Shown here: piece by piece, positions 1 to 8,824 of the stretch
Layout: each line of letters starts with the position of its first letter
How positions within the stretch are numbered: position 1 is the first letter of the stretch
Origin: Desulfobulbaceae bacterium BRH_c16a
GTDB lineage: Bacteria > Desulfobacterota > Desulfobulbia > Desulfobulbales > Desulfocapsaceae
DNA: 64,000 bases
Direction of reading: 5' to 3'
NCBI GenBank assembly: GCA_000961725.1
Contig: LADS01000013.1
Location: forward strand, 1-64,000
Translations under genes and position numbers: made by a program
The notes under the pieces: model-generated
Seen by the model: only the letters and a program-made list of their open reading frames with translations
Database searches by the model: none
What the model was told of the DNA's origin: nothing

Positions 1-269
1 ACTGTATGAAGATTTTCTGGTTCGCCGCGGCGGCGTTTGTCGAAGGCGAGTAGAGAAGGATCCTTTAGCTGAAACATTGCCAACGCCGACATCAATGCAT
101 CATCGAGTGATATTTTCGCATTATCGGCACGGGTATCAGGGATCGTTTGAAAATCCTTTCGCACAAGTGCAAGTAAGGTATCGGCATTCAGGTGTGTTCT
201 CACGGCTCTTCTTGATGCTCTTGCCGGCAACTTGACGGCGTGGATAGAATAAATTTTGTGTGATTTCAT
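1..269 (-). CDS. Transposase N-terminus (ISNCY/IS1182-like), runs off left edge
   Basis: The minus-strand frame starts at an ATG at 269, preceded by AGGAG six bases upstream, and is open to the window edge (89 codons). The peptide contains a pattern typical of the N-terminal region of large DDE transposases (DALMSALAMFQLKDPSLLAF, followed by an Arg-rich segment). The catalytic part lies outside the window, so integrity cannot be judged. It sits at the distal end of the integron cassette array and probably inserted into it. Confidence 0.65.
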   Translation of the reverse strand, partial: MKSHKIYSIHAVKLPARASRRAVRTHLNADTLLALVRKDFQTIPDTRADNAKISLDDALMSALAMFQLKDPSLLAFDKRRRGEPENLHT

Positions 270-426
270 GGCGTTCTCCTATGTAAGTAATTGTTTTCAC
301 ATAGAAAAACGCGAATTTTTTCAGCAGCCGTTGTCAACTAAAAAAATGACATCGCCTGATTTTTTTTACTCTGCTTTTAAATAGTTGAGTAATGCCCCCA
401 TGGAGAAAGTTTACGAAACCTCAATA

Positions 427-549
427 TTACATTGTTAATGTTTTCAATAACATAAAATTTAAGCGGGAATCGCTGGTGTCGTAGAGTTTCACAGGATCAA
501 CTGGTTTCTCCACTTTTTTCCCTGCTAATCGTTTCTTAAAATCAACCAC
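427..549 (-). pseudogene. Truncated cassette gene, helicase-like N-terminus (weak)
   Basis: A 40-codon minus-strand frame starts with GTG at 549, with GGAAGG seven bases upstream, directly after an attC site. It begins VVDFKKRLAGKKVEKPVDPV and then KLYDTSD. From memory this resembles the N-terminus of DEAD/DEAH helicase-type proteins. Similarity seems to stop after about 28 residues and the frame ends at 427, so I read it as the 5' stump of a cassette gene cut by the neighbouring transposable element. The family assignment is tentative. Confidence 0.35.
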
Positions 550-602
550 GTTGTCACCTTCCAGAGTTATTGCGTAAAAGATATGATATCGGCCACGATG
601 TC

Positions 603-663
603 ACCCAACGTGAAGTTCTGCGAGCCGTGCTTTTTCGGCTTCAGCAGAAACATATTGTTATGT
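603..663 (-). repeat. Integron attC site 3
   Basis: Read on the minus strand, it runs from an R'' box ACATAAC (657-663) to an R' box GTTGGGT (603-609), which matches the GTTRRRY consensus. The arms between them fold into an imperfect stem (TTCTGCTGAAGCCG against CGGCTCGCAGAA) with unpaired bases on one side, as in attC sites recombined as single-strand hairpins. It closes the cassette carrying the gene at 690-1178. Confidence 0.75.
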
Positions 664-689
664 AAATCATTTATCGTTTCTTAATTCTG

Positions 690-1178
690 TTAATTGTATT
701 TTCTCAGACGATTTCTAAGAAAAACAACCCAAAAATTCCATTTTGTTTCCTTTATATTTGTGGAAAATTGATTTTCAACTTTATCAAAACAATCTTCAAT
801 TAAAGCATCATGGAGCCATCTGATTGCAATATGCCAAGTTAAAATTCCTTTTCTAGATAACATCATATCTATTGTGTGCTTTAATTCAGTTTTATTATTT
901 TCTATTTCAGTAACTTCGAATCTGTGCACACCTTTAAAACCATCTGGCTTTACAAATGTGAATTCAATTGAACTTCCGGGTATATAGGTATTTATTGAAT
1001 ATTTGATTGGCCCATGTCCTCCTATAGCGCCGACTGTTAATCCTTTTCTAAAAATCATTGGTGGCCATTTTTCCTTAGGCCATAGCTTGTCATCATTTGA
1101 AGACAGTGTATTAAGTATATCTGATATCACTCCTATGGACTGACCAATAGTTCTTTTATGGATATTTATAGTTTTCAA
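690..1178 (-). CDS. Cassette-borne SRPBCC-like protein
   Basis: 162 residues, soluble. The start is probably TTG at 1178 with AAGGA upstream. The pattern of beta strands with a central 'GHGPIKYSINTYIPGSSIEF' segment and a long C-terminal helix resembles the SRPBCC/polyketide-cyclase-like ligand-binding fold. I recognise the fold only and know no substrate. It is AT-rich compared with the operon at 5-13 kb and lies between two attC-type repeats, so it was acquired as an integron cassette. Confidence 0.65.
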   Translation of the reverse strand: MKTINIHKRTIGQSIGVISDILNTLSSNDDKLWPKEKWPPMIFRKGLTVGAIGGHGPIKYSINTYIPGSSIEFTFVKPDGFKGVHRFEVTEIENNKTELKHTIDMMLSRKGILTWHIAIRWLHDALIEDCFDKVENQFSTNIKETKWNFWVVFLRNRLRKYN

Positions 1179-1193
1179 TTTCAGATCCTTTTT

Positions 1194-1256
1194 CTACATC
1201 GGTAAGTTCTGTTGGAGCCGCGCTCTTTGCGGTTTCAGCAGCAACACATTGCTCGC
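1194..1256 (-). repeat. Degenerate attC site
   Basis: The minus-strand arms (GCTGCTGAAACCGC and GCGGCTCCAACAGAAC) closely resemble those of the attC at 603-663, including the AGAACTT segment before R'. The R' core reads GATGTAG. The R'' box of the next attC (ACATAAC) predicts GTTATGT here, so the conserved TT appears deleted. The R'' side merges into the truncated group II intron. This site is probably inactive. Confidence 0.6.
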
Positions 1257-1789
1257 TGGGGTCCTTTTCCGCGCCTGTAACCATGACTGCAGGAAAGAAA
1301 ATCCTGCTCGTAAATGGCTGACAGGATGGAAGCTACTGCCGTTTGTACAAGCTTATCGCCCAGTACCGGTATGCCGAGCGGGCGTTGTTTCCCACCAGGT
1401 TTTGGTATGTAACTGCGACGCACCAGTTTTGCCTTATAGCGTTTTCCCTTCAAATCCTCTGCTATAATGCCAACATTCTCTTCCAGATTTTCTTCGAAAA
1501 TTTGCCAATCGACACCGTCTACGCCGGGCGCTGCTTTCCGATTGAGCTGAGGAATGCAACAGCGTAAGTTTGCCTCATTTAAGAGGCTGTAAAGATTCCC
1601 GAATCGATGTTTTGGATCTTCCTTTGCCTTCTTTGCTATTCCCCGCAGTGAGGTTTGCATATGTTGGTCAGCCTGTCGAATCTGCATATGTTTCCTTTGC
1701 GGACTACACAATACCGTCATCCCCTTCCCCATGTGATCGGCCTTACCGTCTCGGAGTACTATGAGATGATCTGACTCCCTTCGCTTCAT
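1235..1789 (-). pseudogene. ltrA: Group II intron reverse transcriptase/maturase, 3'-truncated
   Basis: The frame contains N-terminal reverse transcriptase motifs in order: AAPGVDGVDW, then YKAKLVRRSYIPKPGGKQRP, LGIPVLGDKLVQ and AIYEQDFLSCSHGYR. These are hallmarks of group II intron-encoded proteins. The frame then ends within about 15 residues in non-homologous sequence. The catalytic YADD motif, maturase and any endonuclease domain are absent. The true start may be one of the internal Met codons. Non-functional. Confidence 0.85.
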
Positions 1790-2216
1790 AGACCCGTCGG
1801 ACAGCCTTTTTGTGATTGAACTGTCCTACCACCAATCGGTAAATCGGTGGAGGTGGAAGGGTCTCCCAAGTTCCTGATGCTTCTCTCACTACATGCCACG
1901 CTCTTGGACCCCGGCAGCCCCTCGGGAATCTCACCATTCGATTCCTCTGTACTGGCTTCCGATACGTTAAAACCGTCGCCGACTGCATTGATTACTCTGA
2001 CGAGGCTGAATTGCTTTGGGGAGGTACGTCTCCCCTGCGGCCTGCAGTGTTCCCTGTGTACGCTTCACGATCTTTGTTCACCGATGTTGCAACCGATTCC
2101 GCTGACCGCGCAACACTCGGTACGGGCTGTTGGTTAGACTTTGCCCGATGGGGACTTCCTGCCCAGGAACTTAAGCAGGGCACCCTATAAGAAGCACCAA
2201 GCTGCGCTTGGCGCAC
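1257..2216 (-). mobile_element. Truncated group II intron abutting an attC
   Basis: The 5' end is placed at 2216, where the minus strand reads GTGCGCC, matching the GUGYG start of group II introns, immediately after GTTA of the R' core of the attC at 2214-2278. About 430 bases of ribozyme precede the reverse transcriptase frame. The element ends abruptly near 1257 inside the protein gene, fused to a degenerate attC, so domains IV (rest), V and VI are missing and it cannot splice. Location in an attC suggests the IIC-attC class (inference). Confidence 0.65.
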
Positions 2217-2278
2217 TAACGGTCCGCCTCACCGGACCCGCGCTTTTTGCGGGGTCCGCGTGGAGCCGGTGGTTCGAA
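2214..2278 (-). repeat. Integron attC site 2
   Basis: Minus-strand R'' box TTCGAAC (2272-2278) and R' core GTTAGTG (2214-2220). The arms GCGGACCCCGC and GCGCGGGTCCG form the stem top. R'' is the exact inverse complement of GTTCGAA, formed by the G plus the first six bases of this cassette at the preceding recombination point (2849-2855), as expected for a genuine cassette. A group II intron starts within the R' box. Confidence 0.8.
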
Positions 2279-2283
2279 GAAAT

Positions 2284-2840
2284 TCATTTTATCTTTTCGA
2301 TTATTGGCTTTAAAGCATTTTGAACTGTTGAACCAATTATGATCATTGCAGAAAACGCTCCATTAAGACCAAGTTGTTTTAATAATTCTCCCAATTCGCG
2401 AACCTCTTTTTCAATTGGTTCGTCTTTATCCTCTTCACCAATGTGAACTCCACCAAGCCTGTTTGCGCATGTCTTGATCAACGTTATTACATCAAAATGA
2501 GAATTGTTATACTTGACAACAGTGAATTTCAAAAAGTCTTTGATTTTGAGATTCTTTTTCGGCTCATTAGGGGGAAACGCGCCCAAGAAATGAAGAAATG
2601 AACTGCAGTATCTGGTATCCCAATAGCTTTCATTTCCTGCTCTCTTTCAATAGTTGAAAGTCCAACGTTGAAACGAACTCGAATTTGATGTTTTTTATTT
2701 ACAATATCAAGAAGTCTGTCACCATCTACAATCATTTGTCTTAATACTTGGGATAGTTGTAGCATTGATTCTGCATCTTGATTTTGTAAGCATTTCCCAA
2801 GTTGTTCGTGTCGAATTAAAAACAATTGTTCAGGAGTCAT
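2284..2840 (-). pseudogene. Cassette-borne hypothetical gene with frameshift
   Basis: Two overlapping frames look like halves of one gene. The 5' half (2529-2840) begins MTPEQLFLIRHEQLGKCLQN; the 3' half (2284-2586) ends in a hydrophobic, glycine-containing helix (GAFSAMIIIGSTVQNALKP). The switch point falls at a run of five C (minus strand, about 2571-2576), where the peptide sense would pass from ARFP to PNEPKKN. A one-base indel there would restore about 180 residues. No family recognised. Either decay or an assembly error in a homopolymer. Confidence 0.55.
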
Positions 2841-2848
2841 CTTATTAT

Positions 2849-2938
2849 TTCGAACGTGCTGGTCAGCCGCACCGGGGCACTGACGTAAAGATTAAAAACC
2901 GCAGCCTTCCCGGTGTCGGCTGGACTAGGTGGTTGTGC
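2849..2938 (-). repeat. Integron attC site 1
   Basis: Minus strand: R'' GCACAAC (2932-2938), R' GTTCGAA (2849-2855). The inner arms CAGCCGACACCGGG and CCCGGTGCGGCTG pair except for one extra-helical base, and an unpaired central spacer lies between them and the AAC/GTT ends. These are the hallmarks of an attC. R'' is the exact inverse complement of GTTGTGC at the upstream junction (3392-3398), which proves that 3397-2855 behaves as one cassette. Confidence 0.85.
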
Positions 2939-2941
2939 AAA

Positions 2942-3376
2942 TTATTGTTTTTTATTTATAAAACCAGTAGTTGAGTGTTCACTGCTGGTTGATTCTAACG
3001 TATTATTTGCTTTTCTTGCCGACAAATAGAAGCGATTGAAGGTTATAGGCCTTGCTAATGACTTTGAATTCCATTCAATCCAATTTTGTATTTCTTCAAT
3101 CATTAACTGCGTTGCATTAGAGATCACTTCTCCAAGTAGGCTATTTCTAGAAGCATAAATTCTTAACTGATATTTCCAACCATCATTTTCATTTGATGCA
3201 ATAACTTCACCAAACCAGATACTTTTTGATTCTTTTATTTGGTCGTGCGGGGAAATACCTGCATATGTAATATTTATAATCTCAACATGGCGTTGAGCAA
3301 ATTTCTTAATTTCTTTTATTGTCAAGGGGTATGAATAGCCCTTTGGGACCTTTTGTTTAAGATTTAAATCTGCCAT
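2942..3376 (-). CDS. First gene cassette, hypothetical protein
   Basis: 144 residues, soluble, no recognised family. I start it at the ATG at 3376 (MADLNLKQK...), because an upstream in-frame TTG at 3400 lies outside the cassette boundary at 3397. Conserved-looking features are aromatic-rich beta strands (WKYQLRIYASRNSLLGEV) and an amphipathic helix. The stop lies four bases before attC 1, the usual tight packing of cassettes. It is the cassette nearest the integrase and therefore probably the last one inserted. Confidence 0.65.
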   Translation of the reverse strand: MADLNLKQKVPKGYSYPLTIKEIKKFAQRHVEIINITYAGISPHDQIKESKSIWFGEVIASNENDGWKYQLRIYASRNSLLGEVISNATQLMIEEIQNWIEWNSKSLARPITFNRFYLSARKANNTLESTSSEHSTTGFINKKQ

Positions 3377-3391
3377 TGATTGTTTTTCTAT

Positions 3392-3433
3392 GCACAACAA
3401 GGTATTAGCTGGACGGAATCGTCCAGCTAATAC
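3392..3433 (-). other. Candidate attI junction with perfect palindrome
   Basis: The core GTTGTGC (minus, 3392-3398) marks the point where the first cassette joins. Beside it lies a perfect 14-bp inverted repeat (3402-3415 and 3420-3433, arm GTATTAGCTGGACG) with a 4-base loop. The position between the 3' end of the integrase gene and the first cassette is where attI would be in an inverted integron. Whether the palindrome belongs to attI, is a terminator of the integrase gene or is an attC remnant cannot be told; it lacks a T tract. Confidence 0.55.
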
Positions 3434-3509
3434 ACATAAAAGTGGTATTAACTATAATAGCAAAATACATGCCTGATTTTTGTCTTTGTCATATGACATC
3501 AAATATTAT

Positions 3510-4938
3510 TCAAAAATCAAGTGGACTTTTTGCCTCTTTCGCCGTTTTACTCGGTATGCAGTGGGTATAAATCATCGTCGTTCTCACATCGGTGTGGCCC
3601 AGCATTGTTTGAATCGTTCGTATGTCGTAATTAGCCTGTAAAAGGTGAGTGGCGAAACTGTGCCGAAATATGCGATTTCACACATTTAGTAAGTTTTGCA
3701 CTCCTTGCTGCTTTTTTCAATGCCTCTTGAACCTGCGATTCATGCAGATGATATCGTCTACGCTCATTTGTGCCAGGTATCGGGGTCAGCCCTTTTTGCG
3801 GGAAAAACCATTGCCAGATGAACTCCTTGGCAGCGGCGGGATACTTTTTTTCGAGTGAGTCGACAAGAAATACTCCTGCGTAGCCTTCCGCCAGGTCTTT
3901 GTCATGGAGTTTGCTCACCACCTCCAACTGGCTTTTCAATTTCGGGATGAGCCTCTGAGGGAGAGGAACGGTTCTATCTTTGTCGCCTTTGCCGTGCACT
4001 GTAAGTATTCCGTCTTCAAAATTGAAGTTTTGCACTCGAAGGCTGAGACACTCGAAAAGACGAAGACCACAACCATAAAGCAGGCTGACAACGATATCGA
4101 ATGGATATTCGATATGGCTTATAATCGTGTCAAGGCGGGAAAGAACTACAGGGATATATTTTGATTTTTTTGCGCGGGGAACATCGCGTTGATCGCCAAA
4201 GTCTTTTTTGAGGACATGCCGAAAAAGAAACAGCAGTGCATTAAAAGCCTGGTTCTGAGTTGAGGAGGCTACGCGTTGATTAACCGCCAAATGGGTGAGA
4301 TATTCTTTTACGTCAAGAGAAGAAAGCTCCTCCGGTGTCTTGTCGGACAAATAGCGTTGAAATTTGCGCCCCCAATCCGCATATGTTTTAAGCGTCTTTC
4401 GGGAATAGTGCCTGACTTTGATCTCTGCAGAGAGTATTTCGATGGCTTGATCCCAGGCCGGTGATTTTGATTTTTCCAGACAGCGCCATTCGTTATAACG
4501 CTTTCCGCCGAGTGGATGAAATGAAGGGGACGGTTCCGCAACGGCTACTGTCGGCATAGCCTGGAGCCCGATGCCCCCGGTAACAGCACTCTTGGTATCC
4601 CGCGCTTTGTCCGGCGGGTTCGTAAGGCGAGCAGGTGGGAGAGTTTTTCCCTCTACCGGCGATGTAGGAGGACAATTTATCGGCCGCTGCAATTCGAAAA
4701 AGAGAGAAACCGCGTGTGCGGCCTGAGTACATTGTTGAGGGGTTTGTTTCTTGGACTTCAGCTTTTCAATGAACAAACGGACCTGCTCCGATCTGGTCTC
4801 GGGAGGTGGATACTTTCTGCAAAAATCGAGAAAATAGCGAAGCCACTTTCTGTAATAGAGGTGAGAGGATTCATGAACTGCCCGTTGCTTTAAGACTTCA
4901 TTGAACCGGGCTAAAACATTTTCTGGAATCGCCAGCAT
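3510..4938 (-). pseudogene. intI: Integron integrase IntI, frameshifted near the C-terminus
   Basis: A tyrosine recombinase of the integron type. The first frame (435 residues) has an extra N-terminal core-binding-like segment (about 1-85), a Pro-rich linker, a second core-binding domain (about 165-255) and a catalytic domain with the GLR arginine. It also has the IntI-specific insert ending FPQKGLTPIPGTNERRRYHL. Near 3664-3672 the frame breaks inside the SHTFRHSF motif. The rest continues in another frame ([20 protein letters not shown], then [16 protein letters not shown] with the catalytic tyrosine) to a TGA at 3510. Restored length would be about 475. It reads toward the cassettes, unlike class 1 integrons. 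Confidence 0.88.
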
Positions 4939-5183
4939 GTTTTTCGATATTTTGCAATCAGGGATTAAATTTTATGGCTATTTATCAAATCTATTGCCAT
5001 TTTCTAACCCTTGCTTGATTGCATGTCAATCAATAATAATCCAAATGACTCATTGAAATATTAATAAAAAAGTGAGTCTATTGCTCACCCCGTAACGCCC
5101 TAATTGGTCCTTTGCAGCAAACTATACCCGTGAGACCCGAATGAAGAGGTTGCTGTTTTATCGAATCGGCTTTTTCCTTTTTT

Positions 5184-5227
5184 ATAAAAAAAACAGGACC
5201 CGGCTTTTCAAATAAGCCGGGTCCTGT
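5184..5227 (-). terminator. Intrinsic terminator of the metF operon
   Basis: A perfect 14-bp inverted repeat (5193-5206 and 5214-5227, arm ACAGGACCCGGCTT on the plus strand) with a 7-base loop is followed on the minus strand by seven or more T residues. It lies 38 bp after the metF stop and ends the minus-strand operon that begins at hdrA. The 245 bp between this and intI hold no gene that I can support. Confidence 0.9.
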
Positions 5228-5264
5228 GGGGAATGCTTCGAGTCATGATTACTGAGACATGTAT

Positions 5265-6209
5265 CTAGTCAAACACCGGCCGAGGCAGAACCTTAGCCTG
5301 TTCAGCGATCTGGGGCACCATATGCTCCCACTCGATGGCCATCATGTGGACGCCGTGGACGCCCTTCATCTCCTTGAATTCTTCGATCTGCTCGCAGGCG
5401 ATGTTGATGCCCTCCTGGGCGACCTTGCCCTTCTCGACCCCCTTCAGGCGGTTGATGATCTCCTCCGGTACGTCCATTCCCGGCACCTTGCTTGCCATAT
5501 ACCTTGCCATACCGACGCTCTTCATCGGCGTGACTCCGCCCAGGATATAAACTTTTTCGGTGAGGCCCTCTTCATTGGCCATGCGGATGAATTCGCGGAA
5601 TTTCGGCATGTTGTAGATACACTGCGTCTGGATGAAGTCGGCGCCGGCTTCGATCTTCTTGGCCAGGCGGTGGACGCGCCAGACAAAGGGCTCGGCGAAG
5701 GGGTTGCTGGCCGCGCCGATGAACATCTTCGGCGGCATGTGGATATCGTTGCCGCTCAGGAATTTGCCCTCGTCCCGCATCTGCTTGACCATGGCGATCA
5801 ACTGGATCGAGTCGATATCGAAGACGCCTCTCGCGTCGGGATGATCGCCGAACTGCTGGTGATCGCCCGAAAGGCAGAGCATGTTGCGGATGCCGAGAGC
5901 AGAGCCGCCGAGGATATCCGCCTGCATGGCCAGGCGGTTTCTGTCCCGGCAGACCATCTGATAATTGGGTTCGAGCCCTTCCTGGATGGCAATCAGCGAT
6001 GCCGCCCAGCTGGACATTCGTACCACCGCGGTCTGATTGTCGGTAATGTTGACGGAATCGACGTTTCCTTTCAGGAACTTCGCCTTTTCCCGCACCTCAT
6101 CGGCATCGGTCCCTCGGGGCGGGCCCAGCTCACCGGTGAAGGCGAACTGACCCGATTTCAGGACCTTTTCCAAGTTACTTCCGGAATTGAAGTTCGTTTC
6201 TGTGCTCAT
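5265..6209 (-). CDS. metF: 5,10-methylene-tetrahydrofolate reductase, MetF subunit
   Basis: 314 residues with the MetF TIM-barrel pattern: FAFTGELGPPRGTD near the N-terminus (strand carrying the conserved Glu), NITDNQTAVVRMS, the LCLSGDH motif for flavin binding, and GADFIQTQCIYNM in the second half. It reduces methylene-THF to methyl-THF with FMN/FAD in the carbonyl branch-linked methyl branch of the Wood-Ljungdahl pathway. It lies last in the operon, after metV, whose product forms the MetFV heterodimer in acetogens. The electron source would be the adjacent Hdr-MvhD module (established for Moorella, inferred here). ATG at 6209 with AGGAT-type SD. Confidence 0.95.
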   Translation of the reverse strand: MSTETNFNSGSNLEKVLKSGQFAFTGELGPPRGTDADEVREKAKFLKGNVDSVNITDNQTAVVRMSSWAASLIAIQEGLEPNYQMVCRDRNRLAMQADILGGSALGIRNMLCLSGDHQQFGDHPDARGVFDIDSIQLIAMVKQMRDEGKFLSGNDIHMPPKMFIGAASNPFAEPFVWRVHRLAKKIEAGADFIQTQCIYNMPKFREFIRMANEEGLTEKVYILGGVTPMKSVGMARYMASKVPGMDVPEEIINRLKGVEKGKVAQEGINIACEQIEEFKEMKGVHGVHMMAIEWEHMVPQIAEQAKVLPRPVFD

Positions 6210-6270
6210 ATGTAATCCTCTGCTTCGTGATAAGGGTAAGAGGAAAAAATGAATCGGCTATTTTATCCCG

Positions 6271-6954
6271 TTATTTTGCCATCTTTTCAGGTTGCTTGTA
6301 CCCGGGTTGGGTCAGGTTCCTTGGAGACTGATCCTTCCAGCCGCGGATGGTGTTTATTTTTTTGATGGCATCGAGACGGTTTTGGCCCTGGAGACGCTCA
6401 TAGATCTTGAACCAGGCGCAAGGCTGCTCGCTGCTGATTTCACAGCTGCCTTTGTTGGTTCCGCCGCAGGGTCCGTTCAGAAGTCCCTTCGCACACAGGG
6501 TGATCGGGCAGATTCCGCCGGTTGCGCCGAGAACGCATTGGCTGCAGGACCGGCATCGTTCCTCATAGGAGCCGACGGCCTGATTGACGGCAAGGCCGCT
6601 GGTGTCGACCGCCGGAAAGGTGGGAATGTTCGGATACCTTTCGGCGAGAAACTGGATGCCGACCCCGCAGGCCATGGACATCAACGCAACGTATTTTCCC
6701 TCTTCGATGATGGTGTCGAGTTCGGCCAGATACTCGCGGTCGCACTGCCGTTCGATGGTGTGCCCATGGATGTCGATGGACTCGTCACCCAGGCGTCTTG
6801 CCATCTCGAGCTCGGTGTTAAGAACAGCGACCTCTTTTTCCCCGCCGGCGAGACACACAGAGACGCAGGTGCCGCAGCCGACGTTCAGAACCTTGTTGAA
6901 CCCTTGCAGCATGGCCATTATTTCGGCAAAGGGCTTTCGTTTGGCAACTATCAT
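6271..6954 (-). CDS. metV: MetV, iron-sulfur/zinc partner of methylene-THF reductase
   Basis: 227 residues of the methylene-tetrahydrofolate reductase C-terminal family. Cysteine motifs: NVGCGTCVSVCLAGGEKE at residues 24-41, then a cluster at about 132-167 (CRSCSQCVLGATGGICP, LCAKGLLNGPCGG) and a final EQPCAWFKIY. These bind the Fe-S cluster and zinc in the MetV subunit. It is the usual neighbour of MetF in acetogens and sulfate reducers and bridges electrons from HdrA-type proteins to the MetF flavin. ATG at 6954 with GGAGATATT spacing; 61 bp before metF. Confidence 0.92.
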   Translation of the reverse strand: MIVAKRKPFAEIMAMLQGFNKVLNVGCGTCVSVCLAGGEKEVAVLNTELEMARRLGDESIDIHGHTIERQCDREYLAELDTIIEEGKYVALMSMACGVGIQFLAERYPNIPTFPAVDTSGLAVNQAVGSYEERCRSCSQCVLGATGGICPITLCAKGLLNGPCGGTNKGSCEISSEQPCAWFKIYERLQGQNRLDAIKKINTIRGWKDQSPRNLTQPGYKQPEKMAK

Positions 6955-7015
6955 AATATCTCCTCCAAAACGGACCGAGGCGGCTTATTTCTCCGCCCCG
7001 GTCCTGGCAAAAATG

Positions 7016-8314
7016 CTATAGACCGACGTTTGCTAAGTCCGGCCCGAGGTATACCCTTTCGTTTTCCCCCAGCATGCCCATGGACAAACAGATGAGGGTC
7101 CAGAGATGCAGGGTATGCCAATTGCCGTGGTAATGCTCGCAAATATCATGGATCTGGGCATGGCAGTTATGACACGGCGTGATGGCGTAGTGCGCGCCTG
7201 TCGCCTTGATCTGCTCGGCCTTCAGCCGGCCGTATTCACGACGGGCATCGGGAAATCCCGACTGCAGGAACCCACCGCCGCCGCCGCAGCAGTAGTTGTT
7301 GGATTTATTGGGCGACATTTCGATGAAATTTTCCTCGCCGACCACCTTTTTCACCACGTAGCGCAGGTCGTCGGCCACGGGGTCGCCGAAGGTCTTTCGT
7401 ACCAGCTGACAGGGGTCCTGGACGGTGAAGGTGACTTTCAGGTCCTTGTTCCAGTCGGAATTCACCGGCAGCCTGCCTTCCCGGACCCATTTGGCGTAAT
7501 ACTGAATGATGCTGGCGATCTCGAATTTGTGAGGGATGTTGAATTTTTTCAGTCCGGCCCGGACTGCGAAAAGTTCATGTCCTCACTCGGTGTTGAGCCA
7601 GACCTTGCAGCCAAGGTCGTCGACAGCCTTGGCCTTGACCCGGATGATGTGTTCCCAGCTCTTGTTGTCGGCGAGAAAAAGGCAGTAGTTTTCCGCCGCC
7701 CATCCTTTCGAGCCATAGGTCCAGTCGGCATTCACCGTGCCCAGAATCTTCCAGAGCGGGATCATCTCGTCCGGCTCGGTTACCGGCTCCCTTGAGTTCT
7801 GATTGAGGTAGAAATAGGCCCCCTCCTTGTCCATCGGGGCCTGCAGCTGTTCAAAACCAGGTTGATTCTGGCGAACCTCCTCGGCGACGTCTTCGACCAC
7901 GAAGCGCCAGTCCTCTTCGGTTGCCCCCATGGCGCTGCAGGTATCGTTGCGCAGGGCCATGTCGCATGAGCCCAGGATACCTTTGGGCCGCTGTTCCCGA
8001 GGCCTGCTGGCTCTCAGGTTGAAGACCAGCTGGGGGATATTGATTTTCATCGGGCAGACATAGATACAACGCTCGCACATGGTACACATCCACGGCCAGT
8101 TGGAGGCCAGCAGCTCCTCGTCCATGCCGAGAGCTGCCATGCGCAGCACTTTGCGTGGGTCGAGTCCTTCCAGCCCGGTTGCCGGGCAGCCGGAAGTGCA
8201 GGCGCCGCAGGTCAGACACATGTCGAGATTCCCGCCTTCGGGAAGCAGCGTCTTGACCGTGTCCATGAACCTGCTTTTCTTTTTACCGCTTATTCTTATT
8301 GCTCCATCATACAT
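7016..8314 (-). CDS. HdrC-HdrB fusion (HdrD-like), selenoprotein
   Basis: Reading through an in-frame TGA at 7583-7585 gives one protein of 432 residues with Sec at 244. The N-terminal part (HdrC-like) has two 4Fe-4S motifs, CLTCGACTSGCP and CTMCERCIYVCP. The C-terminal part (HdrB-like CCG domain) has LNTE-U-GHELFAV, where homologous CCG proteins have Cys, then NNYCCGGGGGFL and CHNCHAQIHD. The conserved Cys position plus a hairpin starting at the UGA support selenocysteine rather than a stop. Role (inferred): non-cubane Fe-S electron transfer between HdrA and MetV/MetF. Start ATG with GAGGAG. Without recoding, two fragments of 243 and about 150 residues would result. Confidence 0.88.
7530..7585 (-). 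promoter_or_regulatory. Candidate bacterial SECIS element in hdrBC-like gene
   Basis: Downstream of the UGA the minus strand folds into a perfect 7-bp hairpin CAGTCCG/CGGACTG (7550-7566) with a small G-starting apical loop about 23 nt from the UGA, within the usual bSECIS distance. A lower stem pairs the UGA itself (TGAGG, 7581-7585) with CCTCA (7530-7534), with further partial pairing between them. Confidence 0.75.
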
Positions 8315-8392
8315 AGTTGACTCCTCTCGTTAGGTGCCGTCATTTTCAACGTATCCTGCAAAGGTTTCGGTCCAGGTGCTATGATATCATGC

Positions 8393-8824
8393 CTAGGCAG
8401 CGACCTTTCTGGGTTTTGCCTTCAAAGGATTTGGTCCGAGGGACATGATATGCTCGGTCATCTCCTGCGCGTATTTTGCAAAAGTCGGTCCTTCTCCCGA
8501 CGACAGGTTATACATCCTGACCCGGTCACCTTCGATGCCGATCTCCTCCAGCAGCTCATGGATGTGATCGACACGTTCCCGGCACCGGAGATTGCCCTGG
8601 TTATAATGGCAGTTGCCCTCCAGGCAGCCGACGCAGAAAACCCCGTCGGCGCCTTCCTGGAAACATCTGAGGAGGTACATCACATCCACTTTGCCGGTAC
8701 AGGGGACACGGATTATTTTGATGTTCGTGGGGTACGTCAGTCTCATCGAACCTGCCAGGTCCGCGGCGGAGTACCCTCAGTAGTCGCAACAAAAAGCTAT
8801 GATAGTCGGTTTGAAATCAGCCAT
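8393..8824 (-). CDS. mvhD: MvhD/FlpD-like electron-transfer protein, selenoprotein
   Basis: 143 residues if the TGA at 8777-8779 is read as Sec16: [29 protein letters not shown]. MvhD proteins have Cys (or Sec in some methanogens) at this place in the FCCxxC motif that binds a 2Fe-2S cluster. Later cysteines follow in VPCTGKVD and DGVFCVGCLEGNCHYNQGN. It passes electrons to HdrA. Its ATG overlaps the hdrA stop (TAATG), so translation is coupled. A stop-limited reading would begin at Met27 and lose the cluster motif, which argues against it. Confidence 0.9.
8735..8779 (-). promoter_or_regulatory. Candidate SECIS element in mvhD
   Basis: After the UGA the minus strand contains GACCT-GGC-AGGT (about 8747-8759), a short hairpin with a GGC loop centred about 21 nt downstream of the UGA. 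The loop resembles that of the hdrBC-like SECIS. Lower-stem pairing is weaker than in the hdrBC-like copy. Confidence 0.55.
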
